Notes under the pieces: model-generated
What the model was told of the DNA's origin: nothing
Database searches by the model: none
The model's input: only the letters and a program-made list of their open reading frames with translations
Part shown: positions 33,446 to 42,784 of the stretch, piece by piece
Numbering within the stretch: the first letter of the stretch is position 1
Layout of the letters: every line of letters begins with the position of its first letter
Position numbers and translations under genes: made by a program
Assembly (NCBI RefSeq): GCF_013416525.1
Contig: NZ_JACCEM010000009.1
Coordinates: forward strand, 1-64,000
Direction: 5' to 3'
Length of the DNA stretch: 64,000 nt
DNA from: Parapusillimonas granuli
GTDB taxonomy: Bacteria > Pseudomonadota > Gammaproteobacteria > Burkholderiales > Burkholderiaceae_B

Positions 33446-34675
33446 TTACGCCAGCGCCTGTTCGAAATCGCCGATCAAGTCCTCGATGTCTTCTATGCCG
33501 ATGGAGACGCGCAGGAAGTTGTCGGAAATCCCCATTTGCGCGCGGCGTTCCGGACCCATTTCATAATAAATGGTGTGCGCCATCGGCAGCACCAGCGTGC
33601 GGTTGTCGCCCAGGTGGGTGGCCAGCGCCAGCACCTTGAGCCGGTTCAGGAAATCGAACACGTCGATTTCCGGCACCAGCTCGATGCCCATCAGGCCGCC
33701 GTAGCGCTTGCCGAAGAGCGCCGCGGCCCGTTCATGCTGGGCATGCGTCGGCAGGCCCGGATAATGCACTTTGGCGACCTTGGGATGCCGGCTCAAGGCC
33801 TGGGCGAGCGCCAGGGCGTTCGAGCAGATCTTGTCCATGCGCAGGGCGAGCGTCTCCGCGCCCACCGCCAGCCGGTGCGCCGCTTCCGCCGACAAGGTGC
33901 CGCCCATGTCGCGCAGGCCTTTTTTCTTGATCTGCGTCAGCCCCCACGACACCGGGTTTCCCTTCCGGTAGGGCTCGGCGATGTTCGCATAGCCGCTCCA
34001 GTCGTAAAGGCCGGTGTTCGTCACGGCCCCGCCCAGGGCGTTCCCATGCCCGCCGATATGCTTGGACAGCGAATTGACCACCAGCGACGCGCCGACTTTC
34101 ACGCCCTGGCACAGCAGCGGCGACGTGAGCGTGTTGTCGACCACATACACCAGTTTCCTGCTTGCGCAGTACCGGCCTATGGCTTCCAGGTCGGCCACTT
34201 GCGTGCCGGGATTGGCCAGCGTCTCGGTGAACACCATCTTGGTTTCGGGGCGCACCGCGGCCTCGACGTTGCGCGCGTCCGTGGCGTCGACCAGCGTCAC
34301 CTGGACGCCCAGGTCGCTGAGCGTGCCGAGCAGGCTGTTCGTGTTGCCGAATATGTGCTGGCTGCTGATCAGGTGGTCCCCGGCCTTGAGCAAGGTCAGG
34401 AAGGTGGCGGCCAGGGCGGCCATGCCCGTGGCGAAGCTGACCGTGCCCGTGCCGCCTTCCATCACCGTGATCTTGTCTTCCAGCGCGGCGGTCGTGGGAG
34501 TGCCCTGGCGCGCGTAGGTGAAGCCCGCCTTGCCCTGGAACACCGCCGCCAGCTCGCGCGAATCGGCGAAGGCGTACTCGGACGACGGGTGCATGGGCTT
34601 GTGGATGGCGCCGTGCTCGACCGACGCGCGCCGGTCGGAATGAACGATGGTTGTGGTGAATCCGTTATTGGCCAT
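33446..34675 (-). CDS. Cystathionine gamma-synthase / homoserine sulfhydrylase family PLP enzyme
   Basis: 409 aa from the ATG at 34675. Fold-type I PLP enzyme of Cys/Met metabolism: YARQGTPTTAALEDKI, FATGMAALAATFLTLLKAGDHLI, VDNTLTSPLLCQGVKVGASLVVNSLSKHIGGHG with the Schiff-base Lys in SLSKH, and a C-terminal SIGIEDIEDLIGDFEQAL. Members make or split homoserine-derived thioethers (MetB, MetY, MetZ, MegL); the exact reaction cannot be fixed by sight. The open frame continues to 35161, but that part overlaps rlmB and is not real. It is not in an operon with obvious methionine genes. Confidence 0.88.
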   Translation of the reverse strand: MANNGFTTTIVHSDRRASVEHGAIHKPMHPSSEYAFADSRELAAVFQGKAGFTYARQGTPTTAALEDKITVMEGGTGTVSFATGMAALAATFLTLLKAGDHLISSQHIFGNTNSLLGTLSDLGVQVTLVDATDARNVEAAVRPETKMVFTETLANPGTQVADLEAIGRYCASRKLVYVVDNTLTSPLLCQGVKVGASLVVNSLSKHIGGHGNALGGAVTNTGLYDWSGYANIAEPYRKGNPVSWGLTQIKKKGLRDMGGTLSAEAAHRLAVGAETLALRMDKICSNALALAQALSRHPKVAKVHYPGLPTHAQHERAAALFGKRYGGLMGIELVPEIDVFDFLNRLKVLALATHLGDNRTLVLPMAHTIYYEMGPERRAQMGISDNFLRVSIGIEDIEDLIGDFEQALA

Positions 34676-34755
34676 GATGACGATCAGTCTGTGTGATTGA
34701 ATTGAATGAGTGCTCCGGCAAGCGCCGGCGGAAGAATGGGACGGCGCCGACGGGC

Positions 34756-35502
34756 CTAGGGCTGCCGGCGCTGCCGCACCGATTCGTACAGGCAGACGGC
34801 GCTGGCCACGCTGACGTTCAGGCTTTCGACCGAGCCTCGCATGGGAATGCTGACGAGCTCGTCGCAGGTTTCCCGCGTCAGGCGGCGCATGCCCTCGCCC
34901 TCGGCGCCCATCACCCACGCCATCGGCCGGCGCGCGTCCACTTGGTGGATGCCGGCCTCGGCCTGGTCGTCGGCGCCCACCAGCCATACGTCTCTTTCCT
35001 TCAGCCGCCGCATGGTGCGCGCCAGATTGGTCACCATGATGTAGGGCACGGTGTCGGCCGCCCCGCAGGCGACGCGCTGCACCGTGGTGTTCAGGCCCAC
35101 CGCACGGTCCCGCGGGGCGATCACCGCATGGACGCCGGCCGCATCGGCGGTCCGCAGGCATGCGCCCAGGTTGTGCGGGTCCGTCACGCCGTCCAGTATC
35201 AGCAGCAGGGCCGGCTCCTTCCCTTCAAGCAAGTCCAGCACTTCGTCGACGTCGACCGCCAGCGCATGGGCCTGGGCCAGCGCGACCACGCCCTGGTGCC
35301 GCGTGCCGTGGGCCAGCCCGTCCAGCCTTTCGGCGGGAACCGGGCGGACGCGGACCTTGGCCGCCTGTGCCTGCTCGATGAGCGCCTGCATGCGCTTGTC
35401 GCGGCGCGAGGCCTCGACGTAGAGTTCTTTGATCGATTCGGGCGCGTGGCGCAAGCGGGCCGTTACCGCGTGAAAGCCGGCCAGGACCTGGTGGGACGAC
35501 AT
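34756..35502 (-). CDS. rlmB: 23S rRNA (guanosine-2'-O-)-methyltransferase RlmB
   Basis: 248 aa. SpoU-type knotted methyltransferase: an N-terminal RNA-binding domain ([26 protein letters not shown]) and a C-terminal SAM domain with [25 protein letters not shown] (motif 1), [13 protein letters not shown] (motif 2) and [22 protein letters not shown] (motif 3). RlmB methylates G2251 of the peptidyl-transferase centre in E. coli. It follows rnr by 88 bp on the same strand, the conserved rnr-rlmB order. Confidence 0.95.
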   Translation of the reverse strand: MSSHQVLAGFHAVTARLRHAPESIKELYVEASRRDKRMQALIEQAQAAKVRVRPVPAERLDGLAHGTRHQGVVALAQAHALAVDVDEVLDLLEGKEPALLLILDGVTDPHNLGACLRTADAAGVHAVIAPRDRAVGLNTTVQRVACGAADTVPYIMVTNLARTMRRLKERDVWLVGADDQAEAGIHQVDARRPMAWVMGAEGEGMRRLTRETCDELVSIPMRGSVESLNVSVASAVCLYESVRQRRQP

Positions 35503-35590
35503 GGTGTTCCTTGAAGTGTGTATGGCCTGATTTTAATCCCGCCCGTGAGCGCGCGCCGCCGTCGCGCGGCGCGCGCTCACGGGCCGGTTT

Positions 35591-38053
35591 TCATCGGCGG
35601 TTGCGGCCGGATTTCCGGGGCGCTTCGGCCTTGGCGCCGCGCTTGGCCGCCGCCCGGCGCTGCCGCGAGGTGGTGCCCTTGAGCGCGGCGGGCTTGGTGG
35701 GCGCCGCCCGCTTCACCTTGCTGCGCGCTTCCGTGGGAGCGGGTTCCGATTCGGCCTTCAAGGCCTTGAACCCCGTGCCCTTGACCAGCCTGAATTCGAT
35801 GCGCCGCGCTTCGAGGTCGACGCGCGCGACCTGCACCTGCACCTGGTCGGTGAGGCGAAAGCGTATGCCGGTGCGCTCGCCGCGCAGTTCGTTCATGGAC
35901 TCGTTGTACTGGAAGTAATCGGAACCCAGCTCGGATACGTGCACCATGCCTTCCACGAACAGGGTTTCGAGCGTGATGAAGATGCCGAAGCTTGCAACGC
36001 CCGTGACCCGGCCGCTGAAGACCTCGCCGACGCGCTCCTTCATGAACCAGCACTTGAGCCAGGCTTCGACGTCGCGCGAGGCGTCGTCGGCCCGGCGTTC
36101 GCGGGCGGACAGCAGCAAGCCCAGCTTTTCCCAGGCGGCGTGTTCGCGTTCGCCTTGCGGCAGGGCGGCCAGGCTGGAGATGTCGTCGACTTCGGGGACG
36201 TAGCGCCGGCCTTGCAATATGCCTTTGATGACGCGGTGCGTGAGCAGGTCGGGATAGCGCCGGATGGGAGACGTGAAATGCGCGTAGTGCTCGTAGGACA
36301 GCCCGAAGTGGCCGGTGTGCTCGGGGCTGTAGATGGCCTGCTGCAGGGATCGCAGGCACATGGTTTGAATGATCTCGAAGTCGGGCCGGTTGCGCGCTTC
36401 TTTGAGCAGGCGGGCGTAGTCCTGGGTGCTGGGATCGTCGCCGCCTTCGAGCGTGAGGCCGAGGTTGCGCAGGTAGTCGCGCAGCGCCTGCAGCTTCTCG
36501 GGTGTGGGCCCTTCGTGCACGCGATACAGGCCGTGCCGCTTGTTGCGCTTCATGAATTCGGCGGCGCAGGTGTTGGCGGCAAGCATGCATTCTTCGATCA
36601 GCTTGTGCGCGTCGTTGCGCAGGTAGGCCTCGATGCGCTCGATCTTGCCGAGCGGATTGCAGACGATGCGGGTCTCGACCGTGTCGAAGTCGATGGCGCC
36701 GCGTTTCAGGCGGGCGCTTGCAAACAGTTGATAGAGTTCGTACAGATGCCGCACGTGGGGCATGACTTCGTGCATGGACTGCGCGGCCGGGCCGGCGGGC
36801 TGCTGCAAGGCCGCCCAGACGTCGGTGTACGTGGTGCGCGCATGCGAATGGATGACGGCATCATAGAACTGGTAGGCCGTGATGCTGCCCGCCTTGCTGC
36901 CGTTCGCCGCGATGACCATGTCGCAGACCAGGACCAGCCGGTCGACCTGCGGATTCAATGAGCAGATGCCGTTGGACAGGGATTCGGGCAGCATGGGGAT
37001 CACGCGCCGCGGGAAATACACGCTGGTGCCGCGCTCGAGGGCGTCGGCGTCCAGGCCGTCGCCGGGCTTTACGTAATGCGTGACGTCGGCAATGGCGACC
37101 AACAGCCGCCAGCCCGGGCGGCGCCGCTTTTCCGTGCCCAGTTCGACCGGCATGCAGAACACGGCGTCGTCGAAGTCGCGCGCGTCTTCGCCGTCTATCG
37201 TGATGAAGGGGACGTCGCGCAAATCGACCCGGCCGCGGAGGTCGGCCGGCCTGACCGTGGGCGGCACCTTGGCCGCCTGCTCGACGGCGGCCTCGGAAAA
37301 GACGTGGGGCACGTCGAACTTGCGCACGGCGATTTCGATTTCCATGCCGGGATCGTCGATTTCGCCCAGGACTTCGACCACCCTGCCCAGGGGCTGCGTA
37401 TGCCGGGTGGGCTGCTGCACGATCTCCACCGTGACGACCTGGCCGTGCTCGGCCTCGCCCGTATCGGAGGCGGGGATCAGGATGTCGTGCTTGATGCGCT
37501 GGTCTTCGGGCACCACGATGAAGGCGCCGCGCTCTTTGAGGAAACGCCCGACCAGCTTGTTGGTGCGCCGCTCGACCACTTCGACGATGGCGCCCTGGGG
37601 CTTGCCGCGGTATTCGCCGTCTTGCTTGGCCAGCACCCGGTCGCCGTGCAGCACCTTGAGCATTTCGCGCGGCGGCAGGAAGAGGTCGGGCCCGCCGTCG
37701 TCGCGCAGCAGGAACCCGAAGCCGTCGCGGTGGCCCTGGACCTTGCCGGCGATGAAGTCGAGCTGGTTGTTCAGCAGGATGCGGCCTTGGGGGTTGAAGA
37801 GGATCTGGTTGTCGCGCTCCATGGCCTTGAGGCGGCGCTCGAAGCCCACGGACAGGGGAAAAGAGGCGCCGACGGCGGCGGCCAGCGCCTTGGGGGCGAT
37901 AGGTTTTTCGGCGCTGCGCAGATACTGCAAAATGACTTCACGACTGGGTACGTCCGGGTCGAAATCGGGCGGCGGGTCTTGCAGGCCCGCCACGATTTCC
38001 TTGTTGTTGCTGTCGTTCTTAGATTTGCGTGTCAAAGGTGGTTTCCATTTCAT
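35591..38053 (-). CDS. rnr: Ribonuclease R
   Basis: 820 aa. Order: N-terminal winged helix (VPSREVILQYLRSAEKPIAPKALAAAVGA), two cold-shock domains (DFIAGKVQGHRDGFGFLLRDDG), the RNB catalytic domain with ITIDGEDARDFDDAVFCMP (metal-binding Asp residues), HEGPTPEKLQALR and ARERRADDASRDVEAWLKCWFM, an S1 domain (GEVFSGRVTGVASFGIFITLE), and a Lys/Arg-rich tail (from about residue 770) that helps unwind duplex RNA. It degrades structured RNA 3'-5'. I chose the ATG at 38053; an open extension reaches into the tRNA-Leu gene and is artefactual. Confidence 0.96.
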   Translation of the reverse strand: MKWKPPLTRKSKNDSNNKEIVAGLQDPPPDFDPDVPSREVILQYLRSAEKPIAPKALAAAVGASFPLSVGFERRLKAMERDNQILFNPQGRILLNNQLDFIAGKVQGHRDGFGFLLRDDGGPDLFLPPREMLKVLHGDRVLAKQDGEYRGKPQGAIVEVVERRTNKLVGRFLKERGAFIVVPEDQRIKHDILIPASDTGEAEHGQVVTVEIVQQPTRHTQPLGRVVEVLGEIDDPGMEIEIAVRKFDVPHVFSEAAVEQAAKVPPTVRPADLRGRVDLRDVPFITIDGEDARDFDDAVFCMPVELGTEKRRRPGWRLLVAIADVTHYVKPGDGLDADALERGTSVYFPRRVIPMLPESLSNGICSLNPQVDRLVLVCDMVIAANGSKAGSITAYQFYDAVIHSHARTTYTDVWAALQQPAGPAAQSMHEVMPHVRHLYELYQLFASARLKRGAIDFDTVETRIVCNPLGKIERIEAYLRNDAHKLIEECMLAANTCAAEFMKRNKRHGLYRVHEGPTPEKLQALRDYLRNLGLTLEGGDDPSTQDYARLLKEARNRPDFEIIQTMCLRSLQQAIYSPEHTGHFGLSYEHYAHFTSPIRRYPDLLTHRVIKGILQGRRYVPEVDDISSLAALPQGEREHAAWEKLGLLLSARERRADDASRDVEAWLKCWFMKERVGEVFSGRVTGVASFGIFITLETLFVEGMVHVSELGSDYFQYNESMNELRGERTGIRFRLTDQVQVQVARVDLEARRIEFRLVKGTGFKALKAESEPAPTEARSKVKRAAPTKPAALKGTTSRQRRAAAKRGAKAEAPRKSGRNRR

Positions 38054-38136
38054 CAAAAAGCGCGCTATACTTCGTGCCTTCAAGTGTAGCGCGGGTACCG
38101 GCAGTATCTGCTGCAAGTCGATAGCATACACTTTAT

Positions 38137-38221
38137 GCCCAGGTGGCGGAATTGGTAGACGCGCATGGTTCAGGTCCATGTGCCGCAAGGTGTGGAGGTT
38201 CGAGTCCTCTCCTGGGCACCA
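38137..38221 (+). tRNA. tRNA-Leu (CAG), first copy
   Basis: An 85-nt class II tRNA with CCA: acceptor GCCCAGG/CCTGGGC, anticodon loop TTCAGGT (CAG), long variable arm TGCCGCAAGGTGTG. Identical to the copy 256 bp downstream. Confidence 0.95.
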
Positions 38222-38236
38222 CCGCTATGTACAGAA

Positions 38237-38270
38237 AACCCAGCTAAGCGTTCGTTTAGCTGGGTTTTTT
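38237..38270 (+). terminator. Terminator after tRNA-Leu copy 1
   Basis: AACCCAGCTAA stem with TTTAGCTGGGTT, followed by TTTT, 16 bp after the tRNA. Confidence 0.85.
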
Positions 38271-38392
38271 GTTGTGGCTGGACTTGCGTTGAAACGCGGT
38301 TTGCCCGGGGCCGCGTGGCCATGGAAGGCTCATTTGACAGCCGCTGTAAATCAGGCCTATAATTCGTGCCTTCTTCAAGCGAAGAAACAAGT

Positions 38393-38477
38393 GCCCAGGT
38401 GGCGGAATTGGTAGACGCGCATGGTTCAGGTCCATGTGCCGCAAGGTGTGGAGGTTCGAGTCCTCTCCTGGGCACCA
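38393..38477 (+). tRNA. tRNA-Leu (CAG), second copy
   Basis: Sequence identical over all 85 nt to the gene at 38137-38221, including the immediate 3' ACCGCTATGTACAGA. It is a recent tandem duplication with its own terminator. Confidence 0.95.
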
Positions 38478-38492
38478 CCGCTATGTACAGAG

Positions 38493-38528
38493 AACCCAGC
38501 TAAGCGTTCGTGTTTAGCTGGGTTTTTT
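38493..38528 (+). terminator. Terminator after tRNA-Leu copy 2
   Basis: AACCCAGCTAAGCG / TTTAGCTGGGTT hairpin with TTTTTT, the duplicate of the first with one extra TG in the loop. Confidence 0.85.
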
Positions 38529-38606
38529 GTTGGCGGTTTCTTGTGCGCCCCGCGCCGGCACGGTAATTGCACCCCGAAGCCCGTCTGCACGGAGTGGGAG
38601 CCTTCC

Positions 38607-39068
38607 ATGTTCGATATGAGCCTTCCCTGGTGGGAATTCGTCCTGCGCGGCGCCATGGTGTACCTGGTGATGCTCGCCATGGTGCGCGTGTCCGGCAAGC
38701 GCACGGTGGGCCAGTTCACCCCTTTCGATTTGCTGGTCGTCATGCTGCTGAGCGAAGCCGTATCGAACGGCCTGAGCGGCGGCGACGAATCCGTTCCGGG
38801 CGGGCTGATCGTCGCCGCAACCCTGGTGGCCCTGAACATGCTGATCGCGCTCGGGACCTCGCACAGCAGCCGCATCGAAGCCATCCTGGAAGGCAGGGAA
38901 GTGCTGCTTGGCCGCAACGGCAAGATATTCGACGACGTATTGAAGGCCCAGCGCATCAGCCGGAACGAGCTCGACAATGCCTTCCACAAAATGGACGTCA
39001 GCTACGAGGAAATGGAATGCGTGATTCTCGAAGCGGACGGCACCATCAATATCCTGAAGAAGAGATGA
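38607..39068 (+). CDS. DUF421 membrane protein (YetF-like)
   Basis: 153 aa from the ATG at 38607, preceded by GGAG; the open frame upstream runs through the second tRNA-Leu and is discarded. Three N-terminal membrane helices (WEFVLRGAMVYLVMLAMVRVSGKR, DLLVVMLLSEAVSNGL, GGLIVAATLVALNMLIAL) are followed by the cytoplasmic DUF421 domain with RIEAILEGREVLLGRNGKIFDDVLKAQRISRNEL. The family's function is poorly known; relatives affect spore germination or stress. Not in an operon. Confidence 0.9.
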   Translation: MFDMSLPWWEFVLRGAMVYLVMLAMVRVSGKRTVGQFTPFDLLVVMLLSEAVSNGLSGGDESVPGGLIVAATLVALNMLIALGTSHSSRIEAILEGREVLLGRNGKIFDDVLKAQRISRNELDNAFHKMDVSYEEMECVILEADGTINILKKR

Positions 39069-39133
39069 TGCAGGGAAGCGCCTGTTCCAAGAGGCCTTCC
39101 CTTTCCCGACCCTTTCCCGGCATCGGGATTGCT

Positions 39134-39535
39134 TCAGGACGGCTGCCGGCGTTCGCGAACCTGCCCAGGCCTGGAAGGCTGTCCGGCATCGGGCGCTGCG
39201 CGCGGCCCCGGAGTCCGTCCGGAATCGAAGTCGGGGCTGCCGGGCGGGGTAGAGCGGCCGCCGGGGTTGCTGCGCCTTTGCGAGTCCGCGCAGCGGGGGT
39301 TGTTCTGGGCGCCCGGGCCGACGCAGGCGTCGCGCTCGGGACGCGCGCCGGAGCGCCCGGGGTGGTAGGGGGACGGCCGGTCGCGGCTGCCGTCGCGCGG
39401 GCCGGCTTGCGTGCCGGCGTTGGGATAAGCGCCCGCCCCCGGCCCCTTGCCGGAACTGCCGGCGTCTTGCGCCCAGCTGGCGGGCGCCAGCAGCATGGGC
39501 AGGCAGCATGCTGCGGCGGTTAGGATTTTGTTCAT
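39134..39535 (-). CDS. Secreted Gly/Pro/Arg-rich hypothetical protein
   Basis: 133 aa. The signal peptide MNKILTAAACCLPMLLAPASWAQ is convincing. The mature part is low-complexity, rich in Gly, Pro, Ser, Arg (SSGKGPGAGAYPNAGTQAGP, ERDACVGPGAQNNPRCADSQ), with two Cys about 13 residues apart. No family recognised; similar small exported proteins occur in Alcaligenaceae. The intrinsically disordered composition makes a structural role possible. It is divergent from tonB across the candidate Fur box. Confidence 0.6.
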   Translation of the reverse strand: MNKILTAAACCLPMLLAPASWAQDAGSSGKGPGAGAYPNAGTQAGPRDGSRDRPSPYHPGRSGARPERDACVGPGAQNNPRCADSQRRSNPGGRSTPPGSPDFDSGRTPGPRAAPDAGQPSRPGQVRERRQPS

Positions 39536-39604
39536 TTGAATCTCCCGAGTTAAGCGAAACAACGCATGATCCACGGGCGAGGCAGCAAGCTTTATACCTG
39601 AATT

Positions 39605-39623
39605 ATTGCGAATAGTTCGCATT
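39605..39623. promoter_or_regulatory. Candidate Fur box upstream of tonB
   Basis: ATTGCGAATAGTTCGCATT is a 19-bp imperfect palindrome (TGCGAA-TAG-TTCGCA core) of the AATGATTCNCATT style found before iron genes in this group. It lies about 93 bp before tonB and could serve also the divergent small gene. Only the sequence supports it. Confidence 0.6.
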
Positions 39624-39715
39624 ACTGTTAATATGCTTAACTCGTTTGGAGCAGCAGCCTTTTGTGCACGATACTAACGCTGTGCAGCTGTGCAACTTTA
39701 TCTTTGGCCTGATTC

Positions 39716-40675
39716 ATGCCGCGTTCTCGTGTCCAGTTCGTCAATCGCGCCGCCCTCGTCCGAGTCGCGGCGGGGGCAACGGCTTTGGGCCTGCACCTAG
39801 CCGTGCTTGGCGCCATCTTGTCGGCGCCCCCAGTCAAGCCTGAATTGGAAATGCCCGAAACGGTCGAAGTCCGTTTCGTGGAAATCGCCGATGACGTGGT
39901 CGAAGCGGCGGAAAATCCCGAGCCCGAAACCGAACAGGTGGCGGTGGCCGCTCCGCCGGAGCCGGAGCCGGTCGTCGAACCCGTTCCCGAACCCGAGCCC
40001 ATTCCGGAGCCCGAACCGGAACCCGAGCCGGAGCCGGAACCAGAGCCCATTCCCGAACCCATTCCCGAACCGATACCGGAGCCGGTGGTCGAGCCGCCGC
40101 CCGAGCCCGTCGTCGAGCCCGAGCCCGAACCGGAGCCCGTCATCGAGGAGCCGCAGCCGGAAGCCATCACTCCGCCTCCGCCGCCCCCGCCGCCGCCTCC
40201 GCCCCCCAAGCCGGAGCCGCCGCCCAAGCCCAAGCCTAAACCCGAGCCTCCGCCCAAACCCAAGCCTGCTCCCAAGCCGGCACCGAAACCCGCGCCCCAG
40301 CCTCCGGCGCCCAAGGTCGAAGCCGCGGCGCCCGCGGGCAAGGCGGCCGCGCCCGCCGTGCCGCAGGCCCCCGCGAAACCGGTGGATCCCGACCGGCCGC
40401 GCATGATCGGCAAGGTCGATTACCTGGGCAAGCGGCCCATGCCGGTCTACCCGCGGGCGTCCGAGCGCCGCGGCGAGCAGGGCAGGGTGGTGGTGCGTGT
40501 GCTCATTTCGCCGCAAGGCACGGTGCTTCAGGCCAGCGTGCGTTCTTCGTCGGGGCACGAGCGCCTGGACGAAGCCGCGGTCAAGGCGGCCCGCACGGCG
40601 CGCTTCAAGCCCTACACCGAAAATGGCATCGCGTATCAAGCCATGGCCGACATACCGTTTGATTTCGTTTTATAG
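39716..40675 (+). CDS. tonB: TonB energy-transducing protein
   Basis: 319 aa. A membrane anchor ([19 protein letters not shown]) near residues 19-37, then a very long periplasmic spacer: Glu-Pro repeats (about 65-150), a 12-residue Pro run, and Lys-Pro repeats (about 165-200). The C-terminal TonB domain has [30 protein letters not shown] and [12 protein letters not shown]. TonB links ExbBD proton flow to outer-membrane siderophore and haem receptors. It starts the tonB-exbB-exbD operon (11 bp to exbB). The spacer's acidic-to-basic order makes a charged, stiff rod typical of TonB. Confidence 0.95.
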   Translation: MPRSRVQFVNRAALVRVAAGATALGLHLAVLGAILSAPPVKPELEMPETVEVRFVEIADDVVEAAENPEPETEQVAVAAPPEPEPVVEPVPEPEPIPEPEPEPEPEPEPEPIPEPIPEPIPEPVVEPPPEPVVEPEPEPEPVIEEPQPEAITPPPPPPPPPPPPKPEPPPKPKPKPEPPPKPKPAPKPAPKPAPQPPAPKVEAAAPAGKAAAPAVPQAPAKPVDPDRPRMIGKVDYLGKRPMPVYPRASERRGEQGRVVVRVLISPQGTVLQASVRSSSGHERLDEAAVKAARTARFKPYTENGIAYQAMADIPFDFVL

Positions 40676-40685
40676 GACAAAATGA

Positions 40686-41543
40686 ATGTTCGATTTACTG
40701 GATAGCGCCCTGCACGTGCTGGCGCAACTGAGCGAAGCCGGGGCGGCCGCCCCCGCCGCGCCGGCCGTCGCGGGCGCCGTACAGCCGGCCGCGATGACGG
40801 CGCAGCAGGTTGCCGACGCGGGCGGCATGCTGCACTTCATTTCGCAGAGCGACATCGTCGGCAAGACCCTGTTCGGCATCCTGGTGCTCATGTCCCTGAC
40901 CAGCTGGTATCTCATTTTCGTGAAGTCGTTCACCAATATGCGGATCCGGCGGCGCTCCAATCACTTCCTGCGCGAATTCTGGGCGGCCAGCTCGCTGGAG
41001 CAGGTCGAGAACGAGATCGCCACCCATGGCGCCTCCGAACCTTTCGCCCACCTGGCCAGCCACGCCATCCACGCGCAGAACCATCATGCGAAGTACGGGG
41101 CGATGAAGCTGGAGGAAAAAGGCTCGACGGGCGCTTTCGTCACGCGCACGATACGCAAGGTCATAGACGAGGAAACCGCCAGGCTCGAGAACGGCCTGAC
41201 GGTGCTGGCCTCCATCGGCTCCACGGCTCCCTTCGTCGGCTTGTTCGGCACGGTGTGGGGGGTTTATCATGCGCTGGTGGGCATCGGGCTGTCCGACGGC
41301 GTGACGGTGAACCGCATCGCCGGCCCGGTGGGCGAAGCGCTCATCATGACGGGCCTGGGCCTGGCGGTCGCGATTCCCGCCGTGCTGGCCTATAACGGCT
41401 TCGTGCGCAGCAACCGCGTCTACCTGGCGCGCCTGGACGCCTTCGCGCACGACCTGTTCACCTTCCTGTCGACCGGCCAGCAGGCCTTCGAATCCTCGGG
41501 CAGGGTGCGACGCGTGACCATAGCAAGCACCAAGGGCGAATAA
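40686..41543 (+). CDS. exbB: Biopolymer transport protein ExbB
   Basis: 285 aa. Helix 1 DIVGKTLFGILVLMSLTSWYLIFVKSF, then a long cytoplasmic part and two more helices: LENGLTVLASIGSTAPFVGLFGTVWGVYHAL and VGEALIMTGLGLAVAIPAVLAYNGFVR, the ExbB/TolQ/MotA proton-channel core. An Ala-rich N-terminal extension (about residues 14-40) is longer than in E. coli. With ExbD it forms the proton-driven motor for TonB. It ends 3 bp before exbD. Confidence 0.95.
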   Translation: MFDLLDSALHVLAQLSEAGAAAPAAPAVAGAVQPAAMTAQQVADAGGMLHFISQSDIVGKTLFGILVLMSLTSWYLIFVKSFTNMRIRRRSNHFLREFWAASSLEQVENEIATHGASEPFAHLASHAIHAQNHHAKYGAMKLEEKGSTGAFVTRTIRKVIDEETARLENGLTVLASIGSTAPFVGLFGTVWGVYHALVGIGLSDGVTVNRIAGPVGEALIMTGLGLAVAIPAVLAYNGFVRSNRVYLARLDAFAHDLFTFLSTGQQAFESSGRVRRVTIASTKGE

Positions 41544-41546
41544 ACC

Positions 41547-42047
41547 ATGGCTTTCGGCAGTTTCGACAACAACAAGGGCGCGGGCGGCACGGTCTCCGAG
41601 ATCAACATGGTGCCCTTGATCGACGTGATGCTGGTCCTGCTGGTGATCTTCATCATCACCGCTCCCTTGCTCAGCCACTCCATCAAGATCAACGTGCCCC
41701 AGGCGACCGCCCAGCCGGTCGAGCAGGAGCCGCGCGTCATCGACCTGGCCATCAATGCGGACGGCGCCTTGTTCTGGAACGAAACCGCCGTGAACCCGGA
41801 CGAACTCAAAGCGCGCTTTGCCGCCGAAGCCGTCCTGGATCCCCAGCCCGAGCTGCGGATCCGCGCCGACCTGAACACCCGCTACGAGACGCTGGCGCAA
41901 GTCATGAGCAGCGCCAAAGCGGGCGGGCTCAAGCGCATCGGCTTCATCACCCGGCCGGGCACGTCCGGCGCGCCGGCCGCGGCGCAAGGCGGCACGCCGG
42001 GCGCGGAGCCCGCCACTGCGCAAGACAGCAAGCCGTCAGGGTTGTAA
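41547..42047 (+). CDS. exbD: Biopolymer transport protein ExbD
   Basis: 166 aa. One membrane helix holding the essential Asp: EINMVPLIDVMLVLLVIFIITAPLL (Asp in PLIDVM is the proton carrier). The periplasmic domain (INADGALFWNETAVNPDELKARF) is standard; the Ala/Gly/Thr-rich tail of about 25 residues is extra. Third gene of the tonB operon. Confidence 0.95.
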   Translation: MAFGSFDNNKGAGGTVSEINMVPLIDVMLVLLVIFIITAPLLSHSIKINVPQATAQPVEQEPRVIDLAINADGALFWNETAVNPDELKARFAAEAVLDPQPELRIRADLNTRYETLAQVMSSAKAGGLKRIGFITRPGTSGAPAAAQGGTPGAEPATAQDSKPSGL

Positions 42048-42100
42048 CACGCCCGGCGGGGCGGGAACCATTCCCGCGCGCTTCGATATAGAATCTTCGG

Positions 42101-42764
<664 letters not shown>

Positions 42765-42784
<20 letters not shown>

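Noticed and set aside
34676-35161. Upstream extension of the Cys/Met PLP enzyme
   Set aside because: It runs through rlmB in another frame; the enzyme's family start fits the ATG at 34675.
38421-38606. Upstream extension of the DUF421 gene
   Set aside because: It reads through the second tRNA-Leu and its terminator; the ATG at 38607 has GGAG and begins the known domain.
39950-40330. Repetitive DNA that could be taken for a repeat array
   Set aside because: It is the Pro/Glu/Lys codon repetition of the TonB spacer, in frame and without spacers of fixed length; not CRISPR. No CRISPR array was seen in the window.
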